Both the position numbers and the translations under genes were made by a program. Shown piece after piece: positions 4,655-12,175 of a stretch of 22,460 bases of DNA (position 1 is its first letter; each line of letters begins with the position of its first letter). Source of the stretch: a virus; IMG/VR virus record IMGVR_UViG_3300030118_000216, positions 1 through 22,460 of that record, one strand, 5' to 3'. The notes below the pieces were generated by a model. The model ran no database searches. It was not told the origin of the DNA and saw nothing but the letters and a program-made list of their open reading frames with translations.

Positions 4655-5089
4655 TTGAGTAAACGAAGTGTAAATACGGTGATTATGGAGAAAATCGTTG
4701 ATCGCCTAGCATCAGGCGAAACGCTTGTTGACATCACAAAAGACAAGGCAATGCCGAGCTATAGAGCCGTTACAAGAGCCGTCGCAGCTGACGAGGATTT
4801 ATGGGCGCTTTATCGCAAAGGGCGTATTCTCCAAGCCGAGTTTTACGCGGATAAAATCAATGGGCTTGCAATGGAACCTCTCCCAGAAGGTGACGTGCGT
4901 TTTCTCAATGCTGAGGTTAACAGACGGCGTTTAGAGATTGACACACTGAAATGGACAACGGCAAGAAACCAACCATTTGGAATACGTGACAAGAAAGAGG
5001 ATCAACCTCAAGCTCAGACATTCACGATTTCATGGAGCGGAGGTGACACCGCTATTAACGCACATGAGGATGAAGAGGTCTTGCATTGA
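4655..5089 (+). CDS. terS: Terminase small subunit
   Basis: This 144-residue protein probably starts at TTG 4655, because AAGGA lies seven bases upstream; an in-frame TTG at 4640 sits inside the terminator hairpin. Residues about 10-60 hold a helix-turn-helix-like stretch (RLASGETLVDITKDKAMPSYRAVTRAV) of the kind used by small terminases to recognise packaging DNA. A helical part follows (YADKINGLAMEP, FLNAEVNRRRLEIDTLKWTTARNQP) that is typical of this protein type. The acidic tail probably contacts the large subunit. It lies directly upstream of the large terminase region. The protein would form a ring that marks the genome for packaging. Confidence 0.75.
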   Translation: MSKRSVNTVIMEKIVDRLASGETLVDITKDKAMPSYRAVTRAVAADEDLWALYRKGRILQAEFYADKINGLAMEPLPEGDVRFLNAEVNRRRLEIDTLKWTTARNQPFGIRDKKEDQPQAQTFTISWSGGDTAINAHEDEEVLH

Positions 5090-5190
5090 ACGCACTAGCC
5101 AACATCCTGAGTGGCCGAGGTACGCGCGTGAATGACAAAACGTTTTCGCATAATATGTATTATGTTAACAAAACGCCGTATTTGCTGTAG
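5086..5190 (+). CDS. Possible 34-residue open frame after terS
   Basis: TTG 5086 overlaps the terS stop as TTGA, with AGAGG about seven bases upstream, and the frame runs to TAG at 5188-5190. The product begins MNALANILSGRGTRVNDKTF. The starting arrangement is like other coupled genes here. The product is short, resembles nothing I know, and the DNA under it contains two inverted repeats, so it may not be a gene. Confidence 0.25.
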   Translation: MNALANILSGRGTRVNDKTFSHNMYYVNKTPYLL

Positions 5191-5275
5191 TTTGCCGCAT
5201 TTTTGGCGATACAGACCCCCCACCCTCCCAAAATCACCGCGCCTCTCCTTGCTACATAATATACCTGCGGAGCAG
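5137..5275. other. terS-terL spacer with inverted repeats and a C-rich tract
   Basis: This part of the terS-terL gap holds the palindrome AAAACGTTTT (5137-5146), the inverted repeat CATAATA-TG-TATTATG (from about 5149), CTGTA/TACAG arms around 5185-5213, a cytosine tract near 5215-5228, and CTGC-GGA-GCAG (5265-5275), which includes the Shine-Dalgarno of the next gene. Such a structured gap next to terminase genes could be a packaging-initiation site or a control region. No cos or pac consensus was recognised. Confidence 0.35.
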
Positions 5276-5280
5276 TTACC

Positions 5281-5475
5281 GTGCCACACACGCTGACCCC
5301 AGACCAACACGCAATGCTAGGCCATCTCTCAGCGCTGCGGAGAAGCGTTGTAGAAGGCGAAAGCCATCAGGAGCAGTTTGAGGCTGCGGTATTGCTTATT
5401 GATCTGTACGAGGCTATCTTAGAGTTAAATGGCATATTGATATATGAAGATCAGGAGAGGATTGTTCGGCAGTGA
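5281..5475 (+). CDS. Small unknown protein between the terminase genes
   Basis: This 64-residue protein starts at GTG 5281, with GGAG eight bases upstream. It is largely helical (HAMLGHLSALRRSVVEGE, then EAAVLLIDLYEAILELNGILI) and acidic near the end. Its stop overlaps the GTG of the large terminase gene as GTGA, so the two are translated together. I do not recognise a family. It may be a packaging accessory, from position alone. Confidence 0.6.
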   Translation: MPHTLTPDQHAMLGHLSALRRSVVEGESHQEQFEAAVLLIDLYEAILELNGILIYEDQERIVRQ

Positions 5476-6749
5476 CGCATATAGAAATACCGTATCAGCC
5501 GCGTCCGTTGCAGATGGAGTTGCACAATGAGATGCAAGAGAAGCGGTGGGGTGTTGTTGTATGTCATCGAAGATTTGGCAAGACTGTCTGGGCGATCAAT
5601 CATATATTAAGGCACTCTCTTCTTAGCAACAAGAGTAACCCTAGGTATGCGTATATGGCTCCAACGTATAGGCAAGCTAAGAATGTGGCTTGGGATTATC
5701 TGAAACATTTTGCTGGTAAGATACCGAATGTGAAGTTTCATGAAACGGAGTTGAGGTGTGACTTGCCTACTGGTGCGAGGATTAGTTTGTTGGGTGCTGA
5801 GAACCCGGACAGTTTACGTGGAATATATTTGGATGGTTGTGTTATGGACGAGGTTGCCGACATGCCGGAGAGTGTATTTCCAGAAGTATTGAGGCCAGCA
5901 TTATCTGATAGGAAGGGATTTTGTATATTTGTGGGAACACCAAAGGGGCATAATGCTTTCTTTGATTTTTATGAACAGGCTGCATCGAGTGATGATTGGT
6001 TGTCTGCGGTGTACAAGGCGAGTGAGACTGGCATATTGGACGAGGAAGAGTTAGAGGCTGCTCGTGCTATGATGTCTGTGGATCAGTATGCTCAGGAGTT
6101 TGAGTGTAGTTGGAACGCGAATGTGCCTGGTGCTATTTATGGCAAGGAGTTGGAAGAGGCTACGGTAGGGGGTCGTATTACGAATGTACCGTATGATCCT
6201 AGTCACAAGGTAGATACCTGGTGGGATTTAGGTGTTGGGGATAGTACGGCGATTTGGTTTACACAGAATGTAGGTCGTGCTGTTCATGTGATAGATTATT
6301 ATGAGAATAGGAATGAGGGGTTGCCGCATTATTGCCAGCTACTTAATTCTAAGCAGTATTTATATGGTACGCACAATGCACCGCATGATATAGAGGTGCG
6401 TGAGCTGGGTAGTGGTAAGAGTAGACGAGAGGTTGCTTGGGATCTGGGTTTGAATTTTAGGGTTGTTCCTAAGCTTCCTGTTGAGGATGGGATACATGCG
6501 GCTCAGATGCTGATACCAAGGCTTTGGTTTGATCGTGATAAGTGTAAGCAAGGTTTGGAGTGTTTGCGGCAATATCATAGGGCGTATAACGATAGAACGA
6601 GGACATATCGAGCTACCCCGGTGCATGACTGGTCAAGTCACTCAGCCGATGCGTTTCGATACCTTGCGGTGGGTTTAAGAGAGAGTGGGCCAAGTCATAA
6701 AGCCCCACAAGTACAAGCGGTGATGGATTATGACCCATTTGCAGCTTAA
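5472..6749 (+). CDS. terL: Terminase large subunit (ATPase and nuclease)
   Basis: This 425-residue packaging motor shows all the expected motifs. The adenine-motif region is at residues 6-15, Walker A CHRRFGKT at 31-38, Walker B YLDGCVMDE at 119-127 with catalytic E127, and the coupling motif VGTPKG at 154-159. The C-terminal RNase H-type nuclease begins with TWWDLGVGDS (D252, D257), and HSADAFRY at 390-397 supplies D393. Length and motif order are normal. The start is GTG 5472, overlapping the preceding gene. The protein pumps DNA into the prohead through the portal and cuts the concatemer. It overlaps the acetyltransferase gene by 20 bases. Confidence 0.95.
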   Translation: MTHIEIPYQPRPLQMELHNEMQEKRWGVVVCHRRFGKTVWAINHILRHSLLSNKSNPRYAYMAPTYRQAKNVAWDYLKHFAGKIPNVKFHETELRCDLPTGARISLLGAENPDSLRGIYLDGCVMDEVADMPESVFPEVLRPALSDRKGFCIFVGTPKGHNAFFDFYEQAASSDDWLSAVYKASETGILDEEELEAARAMMSVDQYAQEFECSWNANVPGAIYGKELEEATVGGRITNVPYDPSHKVDTWWDLGVGDSTAIWFTQNVGRAVHVIDYYENRNEGLPHYCQLLNSKQYLYGTHNAPHDIEVRELGSGKSRREVAWDLGLNFRVVPKLPVEDGIHAAQMLIPRLWFDRDKCKQGLECLRQYHRAYNDRTRTYRATPVHDWSSHSADAFRYLAVGLRESGPSHKAPQVQAVMDYDPFAA

Positions 6750-7203
6750 TACGAAAGAATATTGCGTAGCGCAGATTTCGGACGTGCCAGAGGTGGTTGA
6801 GTTGTGTGCAAGGTTTCATAAAGAGAGTTGGCAGGTGTTTGCAGACTTTGATTATGATAAAATGACAAGTTGGATTGTTGAGAGGGTGCGGAATGAAGAG
6901 GATCAAATCTTCTTGGCAAAAAAGCACGGAGAGGTCATAGGTGTGTTAATTGGGATGATTTTTTCGTTTCCGTATAGTAACACACTAGTCGGGGGCGATT
7001 ATATCTGGTATGTTGTTCCTCAAGAGCGCGGTGGTATAGCTGGTGTAAGGCTTATGAAGATGTTTGAAGCGTGGGCTAAAGAGAATGGTGCGGTTCGTGT
7101 TATGACAGGTGCAACCTCTGGTATTGCGTCAAACAGGGCTGCTAGGTTAATGATGCGTTTAGGCTTTGAGCCTATGGGTTCGTTTATGCAGAAGGAGATA
7201 TAG
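6730..7203 (+). CDS. GNAT-family N-acetyltransferase
   Basis: This 157-residue protein has the GNAT layout: an N-terminal strand and helices (ISDVPEVVELCARFH), central strands (IFLAKKHGEVIGVLIGMIF, then YIWYVVPQERGG), and the acetyl-CoA loop and helix QERGGIAGVRLMKMFEAWAK at residues 98-117. It ends ASNRAARLMMRLGFEPMGSFMQKEI, the usual final strands. The substrate is unknown. GNAT genes between terL and the portal recur in podoviruses, and modification of a virion or host protein is a common suggestion. The start lies inside terL, so it is translationally coupled. It is followed at once by the Thr-rich protein. Confidence 0.85.
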   Translation: MTHLQLNTKEYCVAQISDVPEVVELCARFHKESWQVFADFDYDKMTSWIVERVRNEEDQIFLAKKHGEVIGVLIGMIFSFPYSNTLVGGDYIWYVVPQERGGIAGVRLMKMFEAWAKENGAVRVMTGATSGIASNRAARLMMRLGFEPMGSFMQKEI

Positions 7204-7204
7204 T

Positions 7205-7831
7205 ATGGGTGGTTTGTGTGGTCGTAGCAGAGCAACCAGAAGAACGCCAGCAGAAAGAGCTAGGCAAAGAACAGGCGCTGAGGATGCGGTTCGTAGAGGT
7301 CAGGTAACAAGGCGCACTGGTTTAGATGCGATTGTAAATGATATTGCAATGGACACAGGTTTACGCCAACCAGATACAGAATACTATTCAAGGCTGAATG
7401 AACGCCAGAGAAGAAGTCAGGAAGCATTGGCTGCTATGCGTGATCGACGTAGAAAGCGAAATGATAATAAAGTTACCACGACTACTGACACCACAACAGA
7501 CACAACAGATACGACTGCCGACACTGACACAGATACAACGACAACAACAACTACGACAGCAACTACCCCCACTCCTCCAGATCCACCCACATCGTTTGAT
7601 GATACGGTAAATACAGGTGCGGATACAACATATAAGGGTGGAGATGTGAGTGTCGGTGATGTGATTGATAACCGTGTTGTTACGAGTGAAACGGAAGCTG
7701 AGGCGATTGAAAGCACTGGTAAGGGTAGAGTTTCAACGATTGCAACAAGTCCAAAAGGATTGCTTGGCACTGGTACAGCCGGAACAGTTCGTAGGCGAAG
7801 ATCTCTTATGGGCGGTGGTTTAATCAGATGA
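7205..7831 (+). CDS. Thr/Asp-rich phage protein with conserved C-terminal motif
   Basis: ATG 7205 (GAAGGAG upstream) gives 208 residues; in-frame non-ATG starts further up lie inside the acetyltransferase gene. The first 88 residues are basic and helical with many Arg. Residues about 90-128 are almost only Thr, Asp and Ala and end in PTPPDPPTS, an unstructured linker. The C-terminus reads ATSPKGLLGTGTAGTVRRRRSLMGGG. A similar GLLG...RRxLLGG ending is found on podovirus proteins encoded just before the portal, usually labelled hypothetical or structural. It probably acts in head or tail assembly. It overlaps the next gene by ATGA. Confidence 0.65.
   Translation: MGGLCGRSRATRRTPAERARQRTGAEDAVRRGQVTRRTGLDAIVNDIAMDTGLRQPDTEYYSRLNERQRRSQEALAAMRDRRRKRNDNKVTTTTDTTTDTTDTTADTDTDTTTTTTTTATTPTPPDPPTSFDDTVNTGADTTYKGGDVSVGDVIDNRVVTSETEAEAIESTGKGRVSTIATSPKGLLGTGTAGTVRRRRSLMGGGLIR
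7478..7566 (+). repeat. Low-complexity ACA/GAC-type triplet run encoding Thr/Asp
   Basis: The DNA is a near-continuous run of ACA, ACG, ACT and GAC codons, giving the Thr/Asp linker of the surrounding gene. It is a likely site of length variation by replication slippage. Confidence 0.7.
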
Positions 7832-8034
7832 TTATGTATCGTAGAAACATTGCTGGTGAGATGGGTGCAAAGTCGGCGCAACCTGCGAAGCGGCGTGTGG
7901 ATATGACGGTTGATCCTTTAGAGCGTCTAAATCAAAAGATGGCTGGTAGAACGCAAGGTGGTTCTACAGAAGGGTTGGCAATGACTAACAAGAAGAAAAA
8001 ACGCTCTCTTATGAATAATTATGGAATGATGTAA
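7828..8034 (+). CDS. Small basic protein preceding the portal
   Basis: This 68-residue, strongly basic protein reads MIMYRRNIAGEMGAKSAQPA and ends TNKKKKRSLMNNYGMM. It starts by ATGA overlap with the Thr-rich gene and stops by TAATG overlap with the portal gene. Its (K)RSLMxNYG ending resembles the RRRSLMGGG ending of its neighbour, suggesting a shared binding partner or a duplicated peptide signal. No family is recognised. Binding DNA or an acidic structural protein is plausible from charge. Confidence 0.6.
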   Translation: MIMYRRNIAGEMGAKSAQPAKRRVDMTVDPLERLNQKMAGRTQGGSTEGLAMTNKKKKRSLMNNYGMM

Positions 8035-9632
8035 TGGCACAGATCTCACCGTTGATAGCGCAACTAGACAGACGTTTTAAGTCTTTGCAAAGCACACGTT
8101 CTAATTGGGAGCGTCATTGGCAAGAATTAGCAGACTATATGTTGCCGCGAAAAGCAGACATAACAAAGAAAAGAACGCAAGGTGATAAACGTACAGAGTT
8201 GATCTATGACGGCACAGCGATCCATGCCGTAGAGCTTTTATCGTCTAGCTTGCATGGTATGCTTACATCTCCTAGCACCCCTTGGTTTTCTATGCGGTAT
8301 CGAGATCCATCACTACAAAATGATGATATGGCAAATGAGTGGTTGGAATTGTGTTTGGATCAAATGTATCAGGCGTTTCACAGATCTAACTTTCAGCAAG
8401 AGATACATGAGCTTTATTATGACCTTGTAGTGTTTGGCACTGCTGCTTTCTATGTAGAAGGTGACAAAGAGGGGTTGCGGTTTTCGTGTCGGCATATTGC
8501 AGAGATAACGATTGCTGAGGATGCGAATGGGCAAGTAGACACAATCTATAGAAAGTTTAAAATCTCTGCTCGTGCTGCGGCGCAACGTTTTGGTGAGGAA
8601 ACATTGCCAGCACAAATGGCAAAAGACTTCAAGAACGAGCCGCATAAGGAACATGAGATTGTCCATGCGATATATCCGCGTGGCGAAGCAAAAGGACGTA
8701 AAGCGCAGAACAAACCAATAGCGTCTGTTTATTATCATGCTGACACAAGACAGTTATTGTCTGAAGGTGGTTTTGATGATTTTCCGTTTATGGTTCCGCG
8801 TTTCGTAAAAGATAGCGTAAGTACGTATGGCAGAAGTCCAGCAATGAACGCACTGCCAGATGTAAAGATGCTAAACAAAATGTCAGAAATAACAATCAGG
8901 GCAAGTCAGAAACAAGTTGACCCACCTCTGATGGTTCCAGATGACGGATTTATGTTACCTGTACGTACAACACCGGGGGCGTTGAATTTTTACAGAACAG
9001 GAACAAGAGACAGGTTAGAGCCTTTAAATATTGGAGCAAACAATCCTCTCGGTTTAAACATGGAAGAGCAGAGACGTAATGCTATACGTCAGGCTTTCTA
9101 TGTGGATCAGTTGTTGATGTCGCAAGGGCCAGCGATGACAGCGACTGAAGTGTTGCAGCGCAACGAGGAAAAGATGCGGCTATTAGGACCAGTTCTCGGT
9201 AGGCTCCAGTCGGAATTGCTCCAGCCCCTTATATCCAGATCCTTTGCGCTGCTGCTCAGGAACGGACTCCTCCCTGCCGCGCCTGAGCAACTACAAGGCC
9301 AAGACATTGATATTGAGTATGTCTCACCGCTTGCCAAGGCTCAGAGACTTACAGATCTACAGTCAATGTTGCGTGGCTTTGAGGTAATGATGCAGGTAGC
9401 AGAAATTGCGCCTGTTATGGATTATCTCGATGATGATAAGCTTGTGCAGTATCTTGTAGAGGTGACAGGTATTCCGGCACGAGTAATCAGAAGCAATGAA
9501 GAGGTACGGCGCTTGCGTGAAGAAAAAGCAGAGCAAGAAGCAGCGCAACAAGAAATGCAGCAACAGATGATGCAAGCTGAAACCGCGCAGAAAGTAGCAC
9601 CATTAATTAAAGCAGCAGGGGCTGTTGATTAA
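8034..9632 (+). CDS. Portal protein (head-tail connector, T7-type)
   Basis: This 532-residue protein matches the podovirus head-to-tail connector family. N-terminal features are RSNWERHWQELADYMLPRKAD and LIYDGTAIHAVELLSSSLHGMLTSPSTPWF, followed by DLVVFGTAAFYVEGDKEGL, FPFMVPRFVK, YGRSPAMNALPDVKMLN and MTATEVLQRNEEKMRLLGP, all in the expected order. The end is a Gln-rich coiled coil (KAEQEAAQQEMQQQ). The protein forms the dodecameric ring at one vertex, through which TerL packages DNA and to which the tail attaches. A stretch around 9185-9300 uses C-rich codons unlike the rest. The start shares one base with the preceding stop (TAATG). Confidence 0.93.
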   Translation: MAQISPLIAQLDRRFKSLQSTRSNWERHWQELADYMLPRKADITKKRTQGDKRTELIYDGTAIHAVELLSSSLHGMLTSPSTPWFSMRYRDPSLQNDDMANEWLELCLDQMYQAFHRSNFQQEIHELYYDLVVFGTAAFYVEGDKEGLRFSCRHIAEITIAEDANGQVDTIYRKFKISARAAAQRFGEETLPAQMAKDFKNEPHKEHEIVHAIYPRGEAKGRKAQNKPIASVYYHADTRQLLSEGGFDDFPFMVPRFVKDSVSTYGRSPAMNALPDVKMLNKMSEITIRASQKQVDPPLMVPDDGFMLPVRTTPGALNFYRTGTRDRLEPLNIGANNPLGLNMEEQRRNAIRQAFYVDQLLMSQGPAMTATEVLQRNEEKMRLLGPVLGRLQSELLQPLISRSFALLLRNGLLPAAPEQLQGQDIDIEYVSPLAKAQRLTDLQSMLRGFEVMMQVAEIAPVMDYLDDDKLVQYLVEVTGIPARVIRSNEEVRRLREEKAEQEAAQQEMQQQMMQAETAQKVAPLIKAAGAVD

Positions 9633-9841
9633 TGAAAGAAATAGAAGAGTTAAAATTGGCTTATAGACGCACGTTTAATACAGAGGACGGCGAAAGAGTA
9701 TTGAGTGATCTCAAGTCCAGATTTGGATTTGAGGCAACCACGTTTACTGGCGATCCATATGAAAATTCATTTAACGAAGGACAACGAGCAGCCGTGCTGT
9801 TGATCGTCAGGATGTTGTCTGAAGGGAAGGAACCGCAATGA
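9632..9841 (+). CDS. Bbp19-like small phage protein
   Basis: This 69-residue protein has YRRTFNTEDGERVLSDLKSRFGF and then FTGDPYENSFNEGQRAAVLLIVRML. This is the characteristic pattern of the Bbp19-like family, found next to podovirus portal and scaffold genes. Its exact role is unknown; a structural or assembly function is assumed from position. It starts by TAATG overlap with the portal stop and ends by ATGA overlap with the scaffold gene, so the three are one translation unit. Confidence 0.8.
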   Translation: MKEIEELKLAYRRTFNTEDGERVLSDLKSRFGFEATTFTGDPYENSFNEGQRAAVLLIVRMLSEGKEPQ

Positions 9842-10665
9842 GCGAAGAGGCAATCCAAGATACTGGATCTCAAGAAGCTGCACCAGAAGCTGTTGTAGCA
9901 CAAGCTGCACCAGAAACCGCATCAGTTGGCTTTTTAGAAAGCTTACCAGAAGAGCTACGTAATGAACCATCACTACGAAACTTTACTGATCCTAGCGCAT
10001 TAGCGAAAAGCTATGTACATGCACAACGCATGATTGGAGCCGATAAGGTAGCCATACCTGGTAAATCTGCAACGCCAGAAGAATGGCGTGAGGTGTTTAC
10101 AAAACTTGGCGCACCGCAAGAAGCAAATGCCTATGAGTTTGCAGAAAGCGAAGTTTCCGTAAGTGATGATCTTGTTGGGAACTTTCGTGAGCGTGCATTG
10201 ACTGCTGGTCTTACAAATGCACAAGCGAATGAAATGATGGGTTTTGTCAGAGATACAATCAGTGGCTTGGAAACTGATATGACTGAGACCACAGAGAAAG
10301 CTTTGCATGAAGGTGAGCAAGAATTACGTCAGGAGTTTGGTCAAGCGTTTGACCAGAGACTTGAGCTTGCACAAATGGCAGCAAGAGATTTGCTTGGTGA
10401 TACAGAAATATTTGATAATATCATTTTATCTGACGGGCGAATGTTAGGGGATCATCCAATGGTTGTAAAGATGTTTTCGCAGTTAGCGGAACAGATTGGA
10501 GAAGATAACCTTGAAGGCGCACCATCAGAGCTTATAATGACACCACAAGAGGCTCAACGTCAAATTTCAGAGATGACTAGACGTGATGGGCCATATTGGG
10601 ATAAGATGCACCCAGAGCATGACACTTACATTCAAGAAGTGTTACGTCTCAGGGAGTATGTTTAG
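9838..10665 (+). CDS. Capsid assembly scaffolding protein
   Basis: This 275-residue protein has an acidic, Ala/Glu-rich N-terminus followed by FLESLPEELRNEPSLRNF, DPSALAKSYVHAQRMIG and IPGKSATPEEWREVFTKLG. These features are shared by T7-type podovirus scaffolds. The middle is a long charged helix (ETTEKALHEGEQELRQEFG), and the C-terminus is SEMTRRDGPYWDKMHPEHD with a final basic helix, the part that normally binds the capsid protein. It guides prohead assembly and then leaves. AAGGA precedes the ATG. The stop is an amber codon followed by a structured spacer, not by the next start. Confidence 0.85.
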   Translation: MSEEAIQDTGSQEAAPEAVVAQAAPETASVGFLESLPEELRNEPSLRNFTDPSALAKSYVHAQRMIGADKVAIPGKSATPEEWREVFTKLGAPQEANAYEFAESEVSVSDDLVGNFRERALTAGLTNAQANEMMGFVRDTISGLETDMTETTEKALHEGEQELRQEFGQAFDQRLELAQMAARDLLGDTEIFDNIILSDGRMLGDHPMVVKMFSQLAEQIGEDNLEGAPSELIMTPQEAQRQISEMTRRDGPYWDKMHPEHDTYIQEVLRLREYV

Positions 10666-10751
10666 TGGATAACCGCAAGGCCCACGAGAAAGCTTGTAGA
10701 CAAGCGGAATAGCTGCCCTAAGCAGTAGCATTGGCCCCTCTGGGATAACCA
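10665..10751 (+). promoter_or_regulatory. Structured spacer between scaffold and capsid genes
   Basis: The 128-base gap can fold into successive hairpins: GTGG/CCAC (10665-10668, 10682-10685), GCTTG/CAAGC (10692-10705), CTGC/GCAG (10713-10725), and TGG/CCA with CCC/GGG (10732-10751). No U-tract follows. The Shine-Dalgarno of the capsid gene (AAAGGAGAG) lies beyond it. It could stabilise or process the mRNA to raise capsid expression. In frame with the scaffold, two amber codons separate short open stretches. Confidence 0.45.
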
Positions 10752-10793
10752 GGCGAAGCAAACCCGAAACTGAAACTGTAAAGGAGAGACGTA

Positions 10794-11654
10794 ATGTCAA
10801 CCCAAATTACTACAGCTTTTGTCAATCAGTTTTCTTCAAACGTCCAAATGCTATCGCAGCAAATGGGTTCTCTATTGCGTACAGCGGTAGATTCAGAAAG
10901 CGTGAATGGCGAAAAAGCTTTTTTTGACCAAGTGGGTGCAGCTTCCGCTGTCCTACGTACTTCACGCCATGCGGATACGCCGTTGGTGGAAACACCACAC
11001 AGCAGACGTATGGTAACAATGTCAGACTATGAGTACGCTGACTTGATCGACGATCAGGACAAAGTGCGTTTACTTGTTGATCCAACTTCAACCTACAGCC
11101 GTGCAGCAGCGGCAGCTATGGGTCGTGCTATGGATGATGTAATCATCACGGCGGCTCTCGGTACTGCAAACACTGGTAAAGACGGTAGCACTTCTACAGC
11201 GCTTCCATCAGGACAGAAAATTGCTCATGGTTCTGCTGGTTTGACAATTGCCAAGCTAGTAAGTGCTAAAGAGCTACTTGATGCAGCAAGTGTTGATCCG
11301 TCAATACCACGTTACATCGTTGTATCTCCAAAGCAAATCAGTGATTTGTTGAACAACACAACCGTGACTTCAAGTGATTTCAATACCGTCAAAGCTTTGG
11401 CTCAAGGTGAAATCAACTCGTTTGTGGGCTTTCAATTCATCGTATCTAACCGTCTAAACACAGACAGTAACAGTGACCGTCAGGTTATTGCGTTTGCATC
11501 AGATGGTATTAAGCTTGCTGTTGGTAAAGAGCCAGCCGCACGTATTGATGAACGAGCCGACAAGTCATATTCAACGCAAGTCTACTACTGTCAGTCTATC
11601 GGGGCAACTCGCATGGAAGAAGAAAAAGTAGTAGAAATTGCTTGTAACGAGTAA
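10794..11654 (+). CDS. Major capsid protein
   Basis: This 286-residue protein follows the scaffold gene and has a strong GGAGAG site, as expected for the most abundant virion protein. The N-terminus is a long amphipathic helix (AFVNQFSSNVQMLSQQMGS). Then come HADTPLVETPHSRRMVTMSDYEYADLIDDQDKVRLLVDP and AMGRAMDDVIITAALG, a pattern of podovirus capsid proteins with the HK97 fold. The C-terminal part, DGIKLAVGKEPAARIDERADKSYSTQVYY...GATRMEEEKVVEI, matches the axial domain strands. It forms the icosahedral shell. The next gene, 12 bases on, probably encodes a decoration protein. Confidence 0.9.
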   Translation: MSTQITTAFVNQFSSNVQMLSQQMGSLLRTAVDSESVNGEKAFFDQVGAASAVLRTSRHADTPLVETPHSRRMVTMSDYEYADLIDDQDKVRLLVDPTSTYSRAAAAAMGRAMDDVIITAALGTANTGKDGSTSTALPSGQKIAHGSAGLTIAKLVSAKELLDAASVDPSIPRYIVVSPKQISDLLNNTTVTSSDFNTVKALAQGEINSFVGFQFIVSNRLNTDSNSDRQVIAFASDGIKLAVGKEPAARIDERADKSYSTQVYYCQSIGATRMEEEKVVEIACNE

Positions 11655-11666
11655 GGAGACTGATAA

Positions 11667-12128
11667 ATGGCTACTGTTTTTTCGACACAACGCACTAATT
11701 CACGAGCAACTCCAGCCGTGATGAACAAAGCTAATGAGCTAGGTGGACGTGTCCGCGTTGCTCATGGCACATACGAAGCATCTTCATTAGCGTCTGGTGA
11801 CGTTATTGAAATGTTTATTCTTCCAGACGGCGCAAGATTGCTAGAAGGATCACTTGCACATGATGCAATGGGTTCATCTACAACTTTGTCAGTCGGGTAT
11901 GCTGCACACACAAATGCCGCTGGTTCTGCGGTGTCTGCTGCTGCTGCTGCATATAAGGCTGCTGCTGCGTCTACATCTGCACAGAAGGTAGACATTCTTG
12001 CTACTCTGGCTCTAGGCTCAGGCACAGAGACAGATACCAATGAAGATGGTGTTGCTATCACAGTTACTATGGGCGGCGCTGCCGGAACTGGTACTGTAGA
12101 GCTAACCATCAAGTATGTGGTTGACTAA
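11667..12128 (+). CDS. Putative capsid decoration or minor head protein
   Basis: This 153-residue protein starts ten bases after an AAGGAG site. It is rich in Ala, Ser, Thr and Gly and strand-like throughout (GRVRVAHGTYEASSLASGDVIEMFILPDGARLL, then DAMGSSTTLSVGYAAHT and TGTVELTIKYVVD), with an Ala-rich segment in the middle. Short, Ala/Thr-rich beta proteins encoded directly after the capsid gene are usually head decoration or minor structural proteins. It is the last gene before a strong terminator, so it shares the high expression of the capsid. Confidence 0.7.
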   Translation: MATVFSTQRTNSRATPAVMNKANELGGRVRVAHGTYEASSLASGDVIEMFILPDGARLLEGSLAHDAMGSSTTLSVGYAAHTNAAGSAVSAAAAAYKAAAASTSAQKVDILATLALGSGTETDTNEDGVAITVTMGGAAGTGTVELTIKYVVD

Positions 12129-12135
12129 CTAGGAT

Positions 12136-12162
12136 GGGGCGGTTCGCCGCCCCTTCTTTTAT
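12136..12162 (+). terminator. Rho-independent terminator with UUCG loop
   Basis: GGGGCGG (12136-12142) and CCGCCCC (12147-12153) form a perfect 7-bp stem closed by the very stable TTCG tetraloop, followed by TTCTTTTAT. It lies just after the capsid and decoration genes, and the next Shine-Dalgarno begins a few bases on. It probably limits read-through so that tail and core proteins are made in smaller amounts than the shell. Confidence 0.9.
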
Positions 12163-12175
12163 ATGGAGACAGTTG

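Noticed and set aside
7417-7881. Antisense Val/Ser-rich open frame
   Set aside because: Mirror image of the Thr/Asp codon run on the other strand; no start signal or motif.
7946-7967. GTAGAAC/GTTCTAC 7-bp hairpin
   Set aside because: It lies inside a small gene, has an 8-base loop and no U-tract; most likely chance.
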